A DNA stretch of 64,000 nt from Phototrophicus methaneseepsis (GCF_015500095.1 NZ_CP062983.1:4898001-4962000), one strand, 5' to 3'; counted from the stretch's first letter, positions 43,858 through 52,740 are shown. Numbers and translations are program-made. Notes: a model not told the origin generated them from the sequence alone.

Positions 43858-43980
43858 GGTACTTCCTTATTCCACAGGGGACGATGTAACAATTCGGTTG
43901 AGTTAATGGTTTCACTATCGTTATGATACACCAATTACCAGTGACTGCATAATAAGGGTGTCACAGGTTAAAGGATGCTA

Positions 43981-43994
43981 ACATTATATAATGT
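43981..43994. promoter_or_regulatory. Palindromic TATAAT-containing site upstream of the signalling operon
   Basis: ACATTATATAATGT is a perfect 14-bp palindrome that gives TATAAT on both strands, about 130 bases upstream of the operon's first ATG. It may be a -10 box, an operator, or both. No good -35 box at 16-19 bases was found. Confidence 0.35.
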
Positions 43995-44052
43995 ACTCCC
44001 ACAGGCTAACGCAAAACTTTTCAATAAGCTCATAATCATGCCGAAATTTAAA

Positions 44053-44085
44053 GAGGCGTGACATGTTTGTCACGCCTCTTTGTTG
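44053..44085. terminator. Terminator of the beta-propeller gene
   Basis: An 11-bp perfect stem GAGGCGTGACA/TGTCACGCCTC with a four-base loop. On the minus strand it is followed by TTTAAATTT. It lies 14 bases past the stop codon at 44099. Confidence 0.85.
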
Positions 44086-44098
44086 TGGATAGCGTTGC

Positions 44099-45403
44099 TT
44101 ATTGCGCTGTGAAGGGCGGCAAATCAGCCTCGGTAGTGATGGGTGGCGTCCACAGCAAATTATAGAAGCTGATGATATCCGACTGCGGCGTATTCTGAAC
44201 CCACAGGCTGGTTAAATCTGTGCCATTGAAGTAATCCACATGCGCAATAGGCGGGTCCGGCTGCATAGGGTCGTGATCTGTCCAGTACACCCATGCACCG
44301 CCTTCCGCATTGCCGATTGAGGTCGCGGATTGATACTCGCCGGGTAAGCTCGTCACAGTTCCGTCACGAGCCACCCATTCATAACGAACATGTGTGACGC
44401 TTTCTTCTGGGGCCAGCGGATCATAAGCACTCAATAGTTGAACAGCAAGCTGCTGCCCTTGATCCACAAACGTAACGTCAGAAATAATCCAGTCGCTGTT
44501 GCGGTAGACGACCGTCTCCGAGCCAGATTCATCACGGATGACCACCATATTCGTCTGGGGAGAAGGCCCAAAAGGCACAGCAGCAGGCTGGTTCGGGTCC
44601 AGGGCACTATAAGCCACTTCGCCCGTTTGTGGCAGGTAATCCATATACAAATGGCCCCACCCTTCGACCTGCTGGAGTTCGCCCGTCTGGTAGTTCCAGC
44701 TATAAGAGAGATATTCTCCCAGGGCATCCCGCCCCACAAACGGTATCGCCCAGAATATCACCGTTTCAGGCCCGACGAACTGCACATCCGGCATGACGCT
44801 AATGCCTTCGGCAAAGCCATAATCCGTCATCTGGGAGAAGGCCGGTAGCGCGTCATTATCGCCTTCGAGTGAATACACAGTCTCGCCGGTTGCGGCCTCT
44901 TTAAGTTGGAGCGACCACGCTTCTGGATCAGCATTAGGCATGTCTTCTTCCGTAAGACCAACTGCCAGCAAACGACCATCCTGGCTGAAAGCACCCGGAT
45001 TACAACCAGCCACGGGCAAATAATCCTGTGACCATAAATCTGTGCCTGTCGTCAGATCACGGACAACCAGCACGCGCAGTGTCTCATCTGTTCCGGGAAC
45101 GTATTTACAGTAAGCCAACAGCCTGCCATCATCAGAAACAGCCATATCGCCCTGGCTGATGAACTCATTCTGGTTCAAGCCAAGATCGACAGGCTCCGCG
45201 ACACCATCCACGCTGATTCTCAGCATGTCGTTCTGGCCTGCATCCAGTAAATAAGCGACCCACTCATTCGTTTGGGTATATGTCGGTAACACCACGACCA
45301 TTGCCCCAATCAACGCCGTGATGGTTTTAATGAGCTTATTTTTGATGAGCTTATTAATGATGGTTTCCCTTCTCCTAGGTGCCGTTCGTTGTTGTAGCTT
45401 CAT
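44099..45403 (-). CDS. Exported beta-propeller (TolB/WD-like) protein
   Basis: A protein of about 434 residues. A basic N-terminus and one hydrophobic helix (TITALIGAMVVVLPTYTQT) are followed by repeated four-stranded blade motifs of the type MAVSDDGRLLAYCKYVPG, NPGAFSQDGRLLAVGLTEE and LYMDYLPQTGEVAYSAL. This is the TolB/YncE-like propeller layout. No catalytic domain is seen, so it may bind surface ligands. The start is uncertain. ATG at 45403 has a weak ribosome site. A stronger AGGAG lies just before ATC/ATT codons at about 45362. The open frame from 45589 overlaps the ABC transporter and is unlikely. It is the second gene after the ABC exporter. Confidence 0.7.
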   Translation of the reverse strand: MKLQQRTAPRRRETIINKLIKNKLIKTITALIGAMVVVLPTYTQTNEWVAYLLDAGQNDMLRISVDGVAEPVDLGLNQNEFISQGDMAVSDDGRLLAYCKYVPGTDETLRVLVVRDLTTGTDLWSQDYLPVAGCNPGAFSQDGRLLAVGLTEEDMPNADPEAWSLQLKEAATGETVYSLEGDNDALPAFSQMTDYGFAEGISVMPDVQFVGPETVIFWAIPFVGRDALGEYLSYSWNYQTGELQQVEGWGHLYMDYLPQTGEVAYSALDPNQPAAVPFGPSPQTNMVVIRDESGSETVVYRNSDWIISDVTFVDQGQQLAVQLLSAYDPLAPEESVTHVRYEWVARDGTVTSLPGEYQSATSIGNAEGGAWVYWTDHDPMQPDPPIAHVDYFNGTDLTSLWVQNTPQSDIISFYNLLWTPPITTEADLPPFTAQ

Positions 45404-45500
45404 GGATTCACGCACACGCTGTAACCTTTGGTTGCACCATACACGCTCATGATGAATATGAGATTGGAAACAAACAACGCTTGCCTGACGAAAAAAGCCG

Positions 45501-47237
45501 TTAGATTCGCAACTGCACGTTGTATAAATTCGCGTAAGTCCCGCCCCGGATGATGAGTTCGTCGTGCGTCCCCTCTTCATCAATGCCATTATCCGTCAGG
45601 ACGACGATGCGTTGCGCATTGCGCACAGTCGATAAACGATGAGCGATCACCAGCGTGGTACGATGTTCGCTAAGCGCCTCCAAAGAGGCCTGGACGGCTT
45701 TCTCGCTTTCGTTATCCAGCGCACTCGTCGCTTCATCAAAGATGAGGATGGGCGGGTTCTTCAAGAAGACGCGTGCAATGCTGAGGCGCTGTTTTTGCCC
45801 GCCGGAGAGCTTTACCCCACGCTGACCAATATCTGTATTGTAGCCATCTGGCAGCGCGACAATAAAATCGTGGGCATTGGCCTTTTTGGCCGCTTCAACG
45901 ATTTCTTCATCACAAGCATCCGGCTTACCATAGCGGATATTCTCGGCTACGCTGCCAGCGAATAGATAAACATCCTGATGCACCATGCCGATCTGCTGCC
46001 GGAGCGACTGCTGGCTCACATCGCGTATATCATAACCATCAACCAGGATCTGGCCTTTATTCACGTCATAAAAGCGTGGGATCAGCGAACACAATGTCGA
46101 CTTACCCACGCCAGAAGACCCCACCAGAGCAATATACTCCCCGGCTTTAATATCAAGCGAGATGTCTCTCAGGACATCGTGATAATCTTCCTTGTATTTA
46201 AAACTCACACGATGGAAAGCAATATCACCCCGGACGTGATGCAGGTCTATAGCATTCGGCGCATCTTCAATATCTGGCGCAATCTCCAACATATCCATGA
46301 AACGGCTAAAACCGGTAATGCCCTCCTGATACAACCGGGAAAAGTTCACAAGCCGCAGCACAGGCTCCACTAAAATGCCAACGTACAGGACATAGGTGAC
46401 TAAATCCGCCAGATCGAGCGAGCCATTAACGATGCTAACGCCCCCAAAGACAACCACCACGACAGTAATTAATTGGGTGAAGGCAATCATCCCGCCGGAA
46501 AAATAGGCTTCACTTTTATAGCCCTCGCTGCGGCTGGCAACGAAGCGATCATTCTCAATTGTGAATTTGGAACGCTCAATATCTTCATTGGCGAAGGACT
46601 TGACGACCCGGATGCCTGCCAGCGTATCTTCCACCTGGGCGTTAATGTCGCCGATACGGTCCTTTGTCCGGCGCAGGGCGAGGTTCATACGTTTATTGAA
46701 ATAAAATGCATAGATCGCCATCAGCGGCAAAAAGAGAAATGTGATGACCGATAGGCCCACGTTGATATTGAGCAAAATAATGAACGTACCGAGGAAATTC
46801 AACGCCGCAATGGTGAGGTCTTCCGGCCCATGATGATACAGCTCAGAAAGCCAGAAAATATCGTTCGTCAGGCGGGTCATGAGATGGCCCGTCTTCTGCT
46901 CATCATAAAAGCGGAAGGACAGTTTTTCGTAATGCTCAAACAGTTCTTCGCGCATATCGCTCTCCATCAGCGCACCTGTACGGTGTCCCTGATAATCCAC
47001 GAACATATTGCAGAGCGTATGCACAAGGACCAGTGCGATCATAAGTACCCCTACAGCAAAAATCTGCGTGAGTGCATCCGGGGCATTTTCTTCTAAGATA
47101 TTTTTTGTGATGTATCTGGCACAGAGGGGTAAGGCAAGCGTCACAGCTGAAACGATGAGGGCGCAGACCATATCTGCGGCAACCCAACCAATGTAGGGTT
47201 TGTAGTATGACAGAAATTTCTTACGACGTGAAATCAA
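45501..47237 (-). CDS. ABC-type exporter (fused permease-ATPase, MsbA/MDR-like)
   Basis: A 578-residue half-transporter. The N-terminal half has six membrane helices. The ATPase half has Walker A GSSGVGKST, Q-loop (GMVHQDVYLF), signature LSGGQKQR, Walker B ILIFDEATSALD and the His switch (VIAHRLST). It works as a homodimer or heterodimer for lipid, peptide or drug export. The substrate is unknown. The start is TTG at 47237, fixed by GAGGAG seven bases upstream. It probably forms an operon with the beta-propeller gene downstream. Confidence 0.93.
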   Translation of the reverse strand: MISRRKKFLSYYKPYIGWVAADMVCALIVSAVTLALPLCARYITKNILEENAPDALTQIFAVGVLMIALVLVHTLCNMFVDYQGHRTGALMESDMREELFEHYEKLSFRFYDEQKTGHLMTRLTNDIFWLSELYHHGPEDLTIAALNFLGTFIILLNINVGLSVITFLFLPLMAIYAFYFNKRMNLALRRTKDRIGDINAQVEDTLAGIRVVKSFANEDIERSKFTIENDRFVASRSEGYKSEAYFSGGMIAFTQLITVVVVVFGGVSIVNGSLDLADLVTYVLYVGILVEPVLRLVNFSRLYQEGITGFSRFMDMLEIAPDIEDAPNAIDLHHVRGDIAFHRVSFKYKEDYHDVLRDISLDIKAGEYIALVGSSGVGKSTLCSLIPRFYDVNKGQILVDGYDIRDVSQQSLRQQIGMVHQDVYLFAGSVAENIRYGKPDACDEEIVEAAKKANAHDFIVALPDGYNTDIGQRGVKLSGGQKQRLSIARVFLKNPPILIFDEATSALDNESEKAVQASLEALSEHRTTLVIAHRLSTVRNAQRIVVLTDNGIDEEGTHDELIIRGGTYANLYNVQLRI

Positions 47238-47258
47238 ATAGGCTTCTCCTCAATGGGT

Positions 47259-47288
47259 AGAATAAATTGGCAAAAGATGCGTTGTCAT
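47259..47288 (-). promoter_or_regulatory. Candidate promoter of the ABC exporter gene
   Basis: ATGACA and TATTCT are separated by 18 bases on the minus strand, upstream of the TTG start at 47237. Fit to the consensus is moderate. Confidence 0.3.
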
Positions 47289-47439
47289 AATGGGTTCAGG
47301 TTGACCAACGAGCAGCCTGATTAACTAAGGAGAATTCTACACAGTCCATTGTGGTCCAGCAAGGTCCAGCACCATAAATTGGCATATACCTGTACGGATT
47401 CTAAGATGGTTGCTTGCGATAAAGGCGAGAGGCAGAAAC

Positions 47440-47465
47440 AAAAAAGGCACAACATGTTGTGCCCC
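47440..47465 (-). terminator. Intrinsic terminator of the acyl-ACP reductase homologue gene
   Basis: A perfect 18-bp palindrome (GGCACAACATGTTGTGCC) followed by six T residues on the minus strand, 47 bases after the stop codon. Confidence 0.9.
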
Positions 47466-47511
47466 CAGAGTGTTCATAGTGGTTCTGTAGCATGCTGCTA
47501 CGATACAGCGT

Positions 47512-48636
47512 TTAAGAAAAAGCAGGCTTCCAGACTTTGCGATTCTCAAATGCCCGTTCGCGCACAGCACTAATCGTCTCAGGCGTCACGGCATGTTCAA
47601 AGCTGCGCAAGCCGCTCAGGCGGAACCCATGCCGGGTTGCAATCTCGCTGATCTGCTCTATGCGCCAGATTTCAAGATCGCGTCCAACGGTGTAATCTTC
47701 GTAGATGCCTTCCATTGCCAGTGCCATCGTCTCTGCCATGCAGGCGAAGGCTTTCTTCGGCGGGAAGCCAAAATTAAAATGAAAATCCGCCTGCTCACCC
47801 GGGACTTCCACCATGCCCCCCTCAATGACAAGCACATCATCGCGCTGCTGCGCCACCAGGCGAGAGACATCCCTTGGGCGCGCCACATCCAGCACAACAG
47901 CGCCCGGCTTCAGGTGTTGAGGCTCAATCACAGCGTTGACAGCACTCGTCACCGTCAGCACCATATCAGCGGCATAGATGCTATGAATATCTGTTGAGGC
48001 TGTGACATGGGCCTTATGCCCCTCGCACAGTTCCCGTACCTGCTCTGTCGCATCCTCCCGGCGACCAACAACCAGCAACTGCCCCGCACACCGCGCCAAC
48101 AACTGAGCACAGGCTTTGCCGATTGCACCAGTCGCACCGACGACGGCAACCGTCGCCTGGGCCATATCGATATTCATATGTTGAGCAGCCTCTGCCAATG
48201 CGTCGATTGCAATTGACACGGTATAGCTATCCCCTGTCGTCACAGGGATATCCAACCGCTGCGCAATGGTCACACCTGCATCACCAACCACAGAGTTATA
48301 AGCTCCCAGGCCCAATGTACGCGCGCCAAGCGCCTCAGCTTTGCGCCCCGTGGCGACGATTTTGTTATAGACCGTCTCTACGGGCAGAGCCATCATTGTT
48401 GGGGGCGTATAAGGCACGGATAAAAACCAGCCACGTATGGTCTGGCCTGTATCCTGGGATTGAATCCCTGTAATTTCGCTGATGTACAACGGCGGGAAAA
48501 AGCGCGACGCATAATTAATCACGGGTTCTGGCAGAATACGGCCCAATATCGGGAACTTCCGTGAAACGTCTTTTTTGATCTGTATGGGATGAATGATGAA
48601 AGCAAACGTCGCTTCTGAGGTCGCGTTCTGCGTCAA
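47512..48636 (-). CDS. Long-chain acyl-[acyl-carrier-protein] reductase (AAR) homologue
   Basis: A 374-residue homologue of the cyanobacterial enzyme that reduces acyl-ACP to fatty aldehyde with NADPH. The central block ATVAVVGATGAIGKACAQLL is the NADPH-binding motif. LGLGAYNSVVG and PVTTGDSYTVSIAIDAL match the substrate-side region. FACMAETMALAMEG contains Cys299, aligning with catalytic Cys294 of the Synechococcus enzyme by position in the FAC(F/M)AE motif. The C-terminal extension (about 30 residues after RHGF) is not in the cyanobacterial protein. No aldehyde-deformylating oxygenase is nearby. The likely product is aldehyde or alcohol for lipid or wax. The start is TTG at 48636; no ATG is available in the N-terminal part. 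Confidence 0.85.
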   Translation of the reverse strand: MTQNATSEATFAFIIHPIQIKKDVSRKFPILGRILPEPVINYASRFFPPLYISEITGIQSQDTGQTIRGWFLSVPYTPPTMMALPVETVYNKIVATGRKAEALGARTLGLGAYNSVVGDAGVTIAQRLDIPVTTGDSYTVSIAIDALAEAAQHMNIDMAQATVAVVGATGAIGKACAQLLARCAGQLLVVGRREDATEQVRELCEGHKAHVTASTDIHSIYAADMVLTVTSAVNAVIEPQHLKPGAVVLDVARPRDVSRLVAQQRDDVLVIEGGMVEVPGEQADFHFNFGFPPKKAFACMAETMALAMEGIYEDYTVGRDLEIWRIEQISEIATRHGFRLSGLRSFEHAVTPETISAVRERAFENRKVWKPAFS

Positions 48637-48643
48637 GGCGTCA

Positions 48644-48747
48644 CTTATCCGATAGTTGTTGGGTGGTTACTGACTTATTGTAATCCAAGTTCACTCACAC
48701 AAGATGAGCAAGTTGGGGTTTTGTATGATTCTTGACGCTTATCCGAT
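48644..48747. repeat. Pair of direct repeats CTTATCCGAT
   Basis: The 10-base core CTTATCCGAT occurs at 48644-48653 and 48738-48747, each with a similar GACG/GTCA flank. The pair frames the intergenic gap upstream of the reductase gene. Spacing is 94 bases. They could be binding sites for a regulator. Confidence 0.4.
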
Positions 48748-48759
48748 GAGGCGAAAGTC

Positions 48760-50079
48760 CTACCAGACATCTTCTTCGAGGCGTTCTGCACGTTCGCCCT
48801 GGCGTGGATAAAAGCGTTTATGCACCTGCCCGCCGCGTACAAGATGATGGTCGCTCTCTTCAAACGTAAGGTTATATTCAATCACACGGCGCTGGCTGGA
48901 TGCCAGAAGAACCACATCGGATTCAATCATGCGCCCCGGGAAGACCACCATGCCGGACCCGATGCGGCAATTATGGCCGACACCCGCACCCAGCACAATC
49001 TGGCCGACTTCCTGCAAATGTCCATCTCGATCAGCAGCGCGGATCGGCTTTTGGGCGATCAGGTTGAAATCCGTGAAGGTACTGCCCGCACCAATGAAGC
49101 TGTTGCGCCCGATGGCACACATCTGCAAACAGGTATTCTGGGCGACGATGACGTTCTCCATCAGCGAAGTGAGGTATAGCGCGGAGCGAAATGGTAAGAA
49201 GCAGTTATTGGCAACGGTGCTCTGGAACATGACGCACCCTGCATCAATGGTAACGTTATCGCCAATGGTGCAGTTATCAATCACACAACCCGCGCCAATA
49301 GACACATTATCACCGATCTTCGCAGGGCCGGTAATGATGGCTGATGGATCAATGGCGCAATTTTTGCCGATCTCTATAGCACCAGATGCATGTAAAATCT
49401 GCTTTTGCTCCAGGATTGCACGCCATAACAGCCGCAGACTTGTAAAAACGCTGCTTTCTATCTTACGGTCCAGGCGCCCAGCGCGCGCAAAATTGCTGAA
49501 GATGATGCTTGCAAAATAAACATGCACCCAACTCTCGATTGACATCACGGAGCGCATGGGGGCGAAGTGCGTCAGGTCGCCTTGCTCCATCGTCATGAAA
49601 TCCGGCACGCTGTAAAAGCCGATTTCATGCGCATCGCTAGGAATGACAATTGGCATAATGTCATCTGTATAGCCATGTGGGAAATACCACAATTGCAGCA
49701 GATAAACGGGCTGGCCGTTTGCCGTTACGCTGCGTGTGATATCCTGCGCCAAAGGCACCACATACGTTCTATAGGCTTTATCATCCGCAGGGAAAGCAGC
49801 CTGGCAAGCTCGCCCACTGGCACGCGCGAGCTTAATAAAATATTCGAAGAATTCACGATCAAACCAGAGGTTATCGCGGTACACCACTGATTCCCCCTGG
49901 ACCATCCGCAGTTGATTGATGTCTTCTAGCACACCGCCCAACTCAATGTTGTGACCAAAAATAGCCGCGACCAGTTCTTCCTGATGCAGCTTCAGCGGTC
50001 GTGTGCCAATGGTCAGCAAGCTTGCTGGCTCATTAAATGGCGGGACGTGGTTTTTATCTTCAATAAAATAACGATACAT
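48760..50079 (-). CDS. Left-handed beta-helix (hexapeptide-repeat) protein
   Basis: A protein of about 439 residues. The C-terminal half carries the hexapeptide pattern (IGKNCAIDPSAIITGPAKIG, IGAGCVIDNCTIGDNV, IGRNSFIGAGSTFTDF), as in acetyl- and nucleotidyl-transferases of the LbH superfamily. The N-terminal ~220 residues carry no GlmU-type nucleotide motif that I can see. The start is the ATG at 50079 because AAGGGTGG lies just upstream; the GTG at 50109 is weaker. It could acylate a sugar or scaffold an enzyme. It is upstream of the acyl-ACP reductase homologue on the same strand, with a 123-base gap. Confidence 0.75.
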   Translation of the reverse strand: MYRYFIEDKNHVPPFNEPASLLTIGTRPLKLHQEELVAAIFGHNIELGGVLEDINQLRMVQGESVVYRDNLWFDREFFEYFIKLARASGRACQAAFPADDKAYRTYVVPLAQDITRSVTANGQPVYLLQLWYFPHGYTDDIMPIVIPSDAHEIGFYSVPDFMTMEQGDLTHFAPMRSVMSIESWVHVYFASIIFSNFARAGRLDRKIESSVFTSLRLLWRAILEQKQILHASGAIEIGKNCAIDPSAIITGPAKIGDNVSIGAGCVIDNCTIGDNVTIDAGCVMFQSTVANNCFLPFRSALYLTSLMENVIVAQNTCLQMCAIGRNSFIGAGSTFTDFNLIAQKPIRAADRDGHLQEVGQIVLGAGVGHNCRIGSGMVVFPGRMIESDVVLLASSQRRVIEYNLTFEESDHHLVRGGQVHKRFYPRQGERAERLEEDVW

Positions 50080-50150
50080 GCGTGCCACCCTTGGGTCACA
50101 GGTCGTCACTGAAACGCGTCTCTACCGGGCTAGGGAACCCTCAAGCGCGT

Positions 50151-50156
50151 TGTCAA
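50151..50156 (-). promoter_or_regulatory. Consensus -35 hexamer upstream of the hexapeptide gene
   Basis: TTGACA occurs on the minus strand about 72 bases before the ATG. The expected -10 at 18 bases is TAGCCC, a poor match, so the promoter may need an activator. Confidence 0.3.
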
Positions 50157-50334
50157 CTCATTTTGCAGCCAGATGAAGATTGCCATGCTGACAGGTTGCC
50201 CTACGACAAACCAGCCTGAGCAAATTTTATCCGTTGCAGTGTTTATTGTGCGTAATGATATGGTATACCGCTTATGATCGTTGCGCAATGAAGCCACAAG
50301 CCTGCTGCTCTGCGCCTGACCACCGCTAACGCGA

Positions 50335-51183
50335 TCAGGAGGTGGGGACTGTCGCCGGACGTTCAGCGGCTTGAATGTTCTGGGTCGGGTTCGACGAGGT
50401 TCCATTTTTGAGGAAATCCGTAAGCGTGCTGTGGAACCGTTCCGGCTCATCCTTCATGATGAAGTGCCCAGAATGTAGGAACCAGGCTTCCTGGGCTGTG
50501 GGCGCGTGTTTGACAAGCACTTTACCCTGCTTGGGGCTGACGATGACATCATGCTTGCCATAAAAGCCCATAATCGGCAGCGATAAATCCGCAATTTCAT
50601 TGGTAAGGTCTGTATCGCGCAGTGTGCCAATGCTCTGGAAGAAAGCATTCACAGAGACTTTAGACGCATCTTGCCGCACCATCTCATAAACAGGGGCCCC
50701 CGCACGACCAAAGCGCGTCAGCAGGAAAATCGTTGAATCCAGCACAAAGGGCGTCTTATAAGCCAATTGGGCAATACCCTTATAGCCAACCAATTTCAGC
50801 AGCGGGTTCAGAGATTTGCCTTCGATTGGGGAGCCGATCACGGCCACTTTGACGACTTTTTCAGGATGACGAGCGGCCATACCGAGCGAGACCGTCCCGC
50901 CCATACTATGCCCTACCAGGGGTGCCTTCACAATGCCAAGCCTATCCATAAACTGGTTGACAAGCTCAACATAGTTACCAAATGTGAAATCACCCGTATG
51001 CTCGACAGAATCGCCAAAGCCGAAGAAATCAATGGCATATGTCCTGAAGTCTTTACCCATTAACTCGATGGTCTCGCGCCATAATTCCCACGAGCCCAAC
51101 CAGCCATGCAACAAAATCACCGGGCGGCCACGCCCATAGACTTCATAATGAACAATGCCACGTTCAGTTACGAGGGTTGGCAA
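50335..51183 (-). CDS. Alpha/beta-hydrolase fold enzyme
   Basis: A protein of about 282 residues with a complete catalytic set: oxyanion block VILLHGWLGSWELW, nucleophile elbow GHSMGGT (Ser), acid in FYGKHDVIVSP and His in LHSGHFIMKDEPERF. A cap domain is formed by helices near residues 145-215. It probably hydrolyses an ester, lactone or epoxide; the substrate is unknown. The start is probably TTG at 51183, which has AAGGGA upstream. The longer frame to 51222 overlaps the gap after the GTPase gene. It is the third gene of the DUF4388/GTPase operon. Confidence 0.85.
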   Translation of the reverse strand: MPTLVTERGIVHYEVYGRGRPVILLHGWLGSWELWRETIELMGKDFRTYAIDFFGFGDSVEHTGDFTFGNYVELVNQFMDRLGIVKAPLVGHSMGGTVSLGMAARHPEKVVKVAVIGSPIEGKSLNPLLKLVGYKGIAQLAYKTPFVLDSTIFLLTRFGRAGAPVYEMVRQDASKVSVNAFFQSIGTLRDTDLTNEIADLSLPIMGFYGKHDVIVSPKQGKVLVKHAPTAQEAWFLHSGHFIMKDEPERFHSTLTDFLKNGTSSNPTQNIQAAERPATVPTS

Positions 51184-51241
51184 GATAATTTCCCTTGCTA
51201 TCTGCCTGCATCTCGGCAGCAATCAATACGTCAGGGGTGCC

Positions 51242-51778
51242 CTAACTTTCCATTTCTTCCAGAATGGTATAGAGGAGCTCCAACAGCACATTACGCACGC
51301 TGTCTTTTTCCTTGGCAACGCATGGCAGCAGCTTCACTTCCGGCTCAATACGCAGAGCAATGCGCAGATCATCAGGTGCCCAGGCATCCGGGTGATCTTG
51401 CTTATTGGCAGCGACAACATAGGGTGTCGGAGCATAGGCGCGGAACGTCTCGAGGATGCTCTTGGCCTCGCGGAATGTTTCTGGCTTGGAGCTGTCTACC
51501 ATCACGATGAAGCCAAGCATCCCTTCCGCCAGGATTTCCCACATGAAATCGAAACGGCGCTGCCCAGGCGTACCGAACAGGTAGAGCACGAGGTCTTCAT
51601 CGACCGTGATACGCCCGAAGTCCATTGCGACTGTCGTCTGGTCTTTTTCCGCGCGCTCCGCTGATTCTTTGCGAATCTCACGGTCAGTAGAGACGACCTC
51701 GATTTCACTGATGGAGCGAATAAATTCTGTCTTACCGGAGCTAAACGGCCCCGTGACGACCATCTTGACTGTTTGCAT
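51242..51778 (-). CDS. Small Ras-like GTPase (COG2229/MglA-type)
   Basis: A 178-residue single G domain. G1 is VTGPFSSGKTEFI, G2 is in the TTVAMDFG segment, G3 is LFGTPGQRRFDFMW (Gly instead of the first Asp, typical of this COG), and G4 is ANKQD. These are signal-regulated bacterial GTPases akin to CvnD and MglA. No roadblock-domain protein is in the window; the upstream DUF4388 protein is its likely partner. There is 95 bases between them, and all three genes share a strand. Confidence 0.9.
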   Translation of the reverse strand: MQTVKMVVTGPFSSGKTEFIRSISEIEVVSTDREIRKESAERAEKDQTTVAMDFGRITVDEDLVLYLFGTPGQRRFDFMWEILAEGMLGFIVMVDSSKPETFREAKSILETFRAYAPTPYVVAANKQDHPDAWAPDDLRIALRIEPEVKLLPCVAKEKDSVRNVLLELLYTILEEMES

Positions 51779-51873
51779 GATCTCGTGCTTCTCTCGTCAG
51801 ATAATAGCAGGATAAAGTCACGCTACATAGAAGCCAACGATATAAGGCATCGTGTGCGGCTTGTCTATGTAGT

Positions 51874-52740
51874 TTACAGCGATTTGAGCTTATCAATCAA
51901 ACTCAACACAACTTTCTTGTCCGGCTGCTTCTGGCGGCGCGCGGCACGCCGAGAGTTCATCCCCGCAGCAGCGGGCTGTGCCTGGACGACTTCCACCAGG
52001 CCAGCCTGATGCAGCACATAGACGATCTTCTTAATCTGCATCTCGGACATGTTGAGCTTTTTCATAATCAGGCGGATCGGGTTCTTCGGGTTCACGTAAG
52101 AAACCACTTTCCACTGATCAACTTCCAGATGGACGCCTTTAAACTTCTCTTTGGCATTCTTCGGGAAGCGCAGCGACACATCCAGGCTGGGAATAAACTT
52201 GTTAATTTCTTCTTCATCACGGATGCGTTTAGCACCTTCAATGATGACAGGCTCCAGGTCAATGGGGACGAGGATGCTATTACGGCCTGGCAGTTCGTTA
52301 TCCTCAAAGCGGAACGGCCCTTCCGTCCAGACCATCAGGTTATAGACGACATCCAGGATATGCTGCTTGATGCAGCTCACAATATCCGCCTGCGTCACAT
52401 AACGGGCACCGATCAGGCGCATCGCCAGGGCTTTATCTGGCATACTCTTAGCGCGCTCTTTCAACAACCGGGCTTGCTCATCTGTGAGCTTGCCCGCTTT
52501 GTTAAGGATAGCAACCAAGCCGCTATCCTGCCCAATCAAGTCCGCATGGACCAACTTCCCTTTGCTGAAGGCGACATGGGCACGCACGGCACCCGGTACC
52601 ATCTTGGGCTTCTTCATCGCGTCGAGTTCTTGCGTGGGCACACCCTCAAAAATCGTGAGCGTCCCGGTACGGCGCGATAAGTTCATTAAATTGAGGAGTT
52701 GGGTCGTACTGAAATCTTGAATGTTCCCTTGCAGCGGCAT
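51874..52740 (-). CDS. DUF4388 (PATAN-type) protein with C-terminal winged-helix
   Basis: A protein of about 288 residues beginning MPLQGNIQDFSTTQLLNLMNLSRRTGTL, diagnostic of the DUF4388 domain, followed by FSKGKLVHADLIGQDSGLVAI. Residues about 100-185 form a helical linker with IVYNL-type strands. The C-terminal part (IRLIMKKLNMSEMQIKKIVYVLHQAGLVEVV) resembles a winged helix. The start is the ATG at 52740, with AGGGG nearby, rather than 52773. DUF4388 proteins pair with Ras-like GTPases in several phyla. It is the first gene of the operon, about 150 bases downstream of a good promoter. Confidence 0.85.
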   Translation of the reverse strand: MPLQGNIQDFSTTQLLNLMNLSRRTGTLTIFEGVPTQELDAMKKPKMVPGAVRAHVAFSKGKLVHADLIGQDSGLVAILNKAGKLTDEQARLLKERAKSMPDKALAMRLIGARYVTQADIVSCIKQHILDVVYNLMVWTEGPFRFEDNELPGRNSILVPIDLEPVIIEGAKRIRDEEEINKFIPSLDVSLRFPKNAKEKFKGVHLEVDQWKVVSYVNPKNPIRLIMKKLNMSEMQIKKIVYVLHQAGLVEVVQAQPAAAGMNSRRAARRQKQPDKKVVLSLIDKLKSL

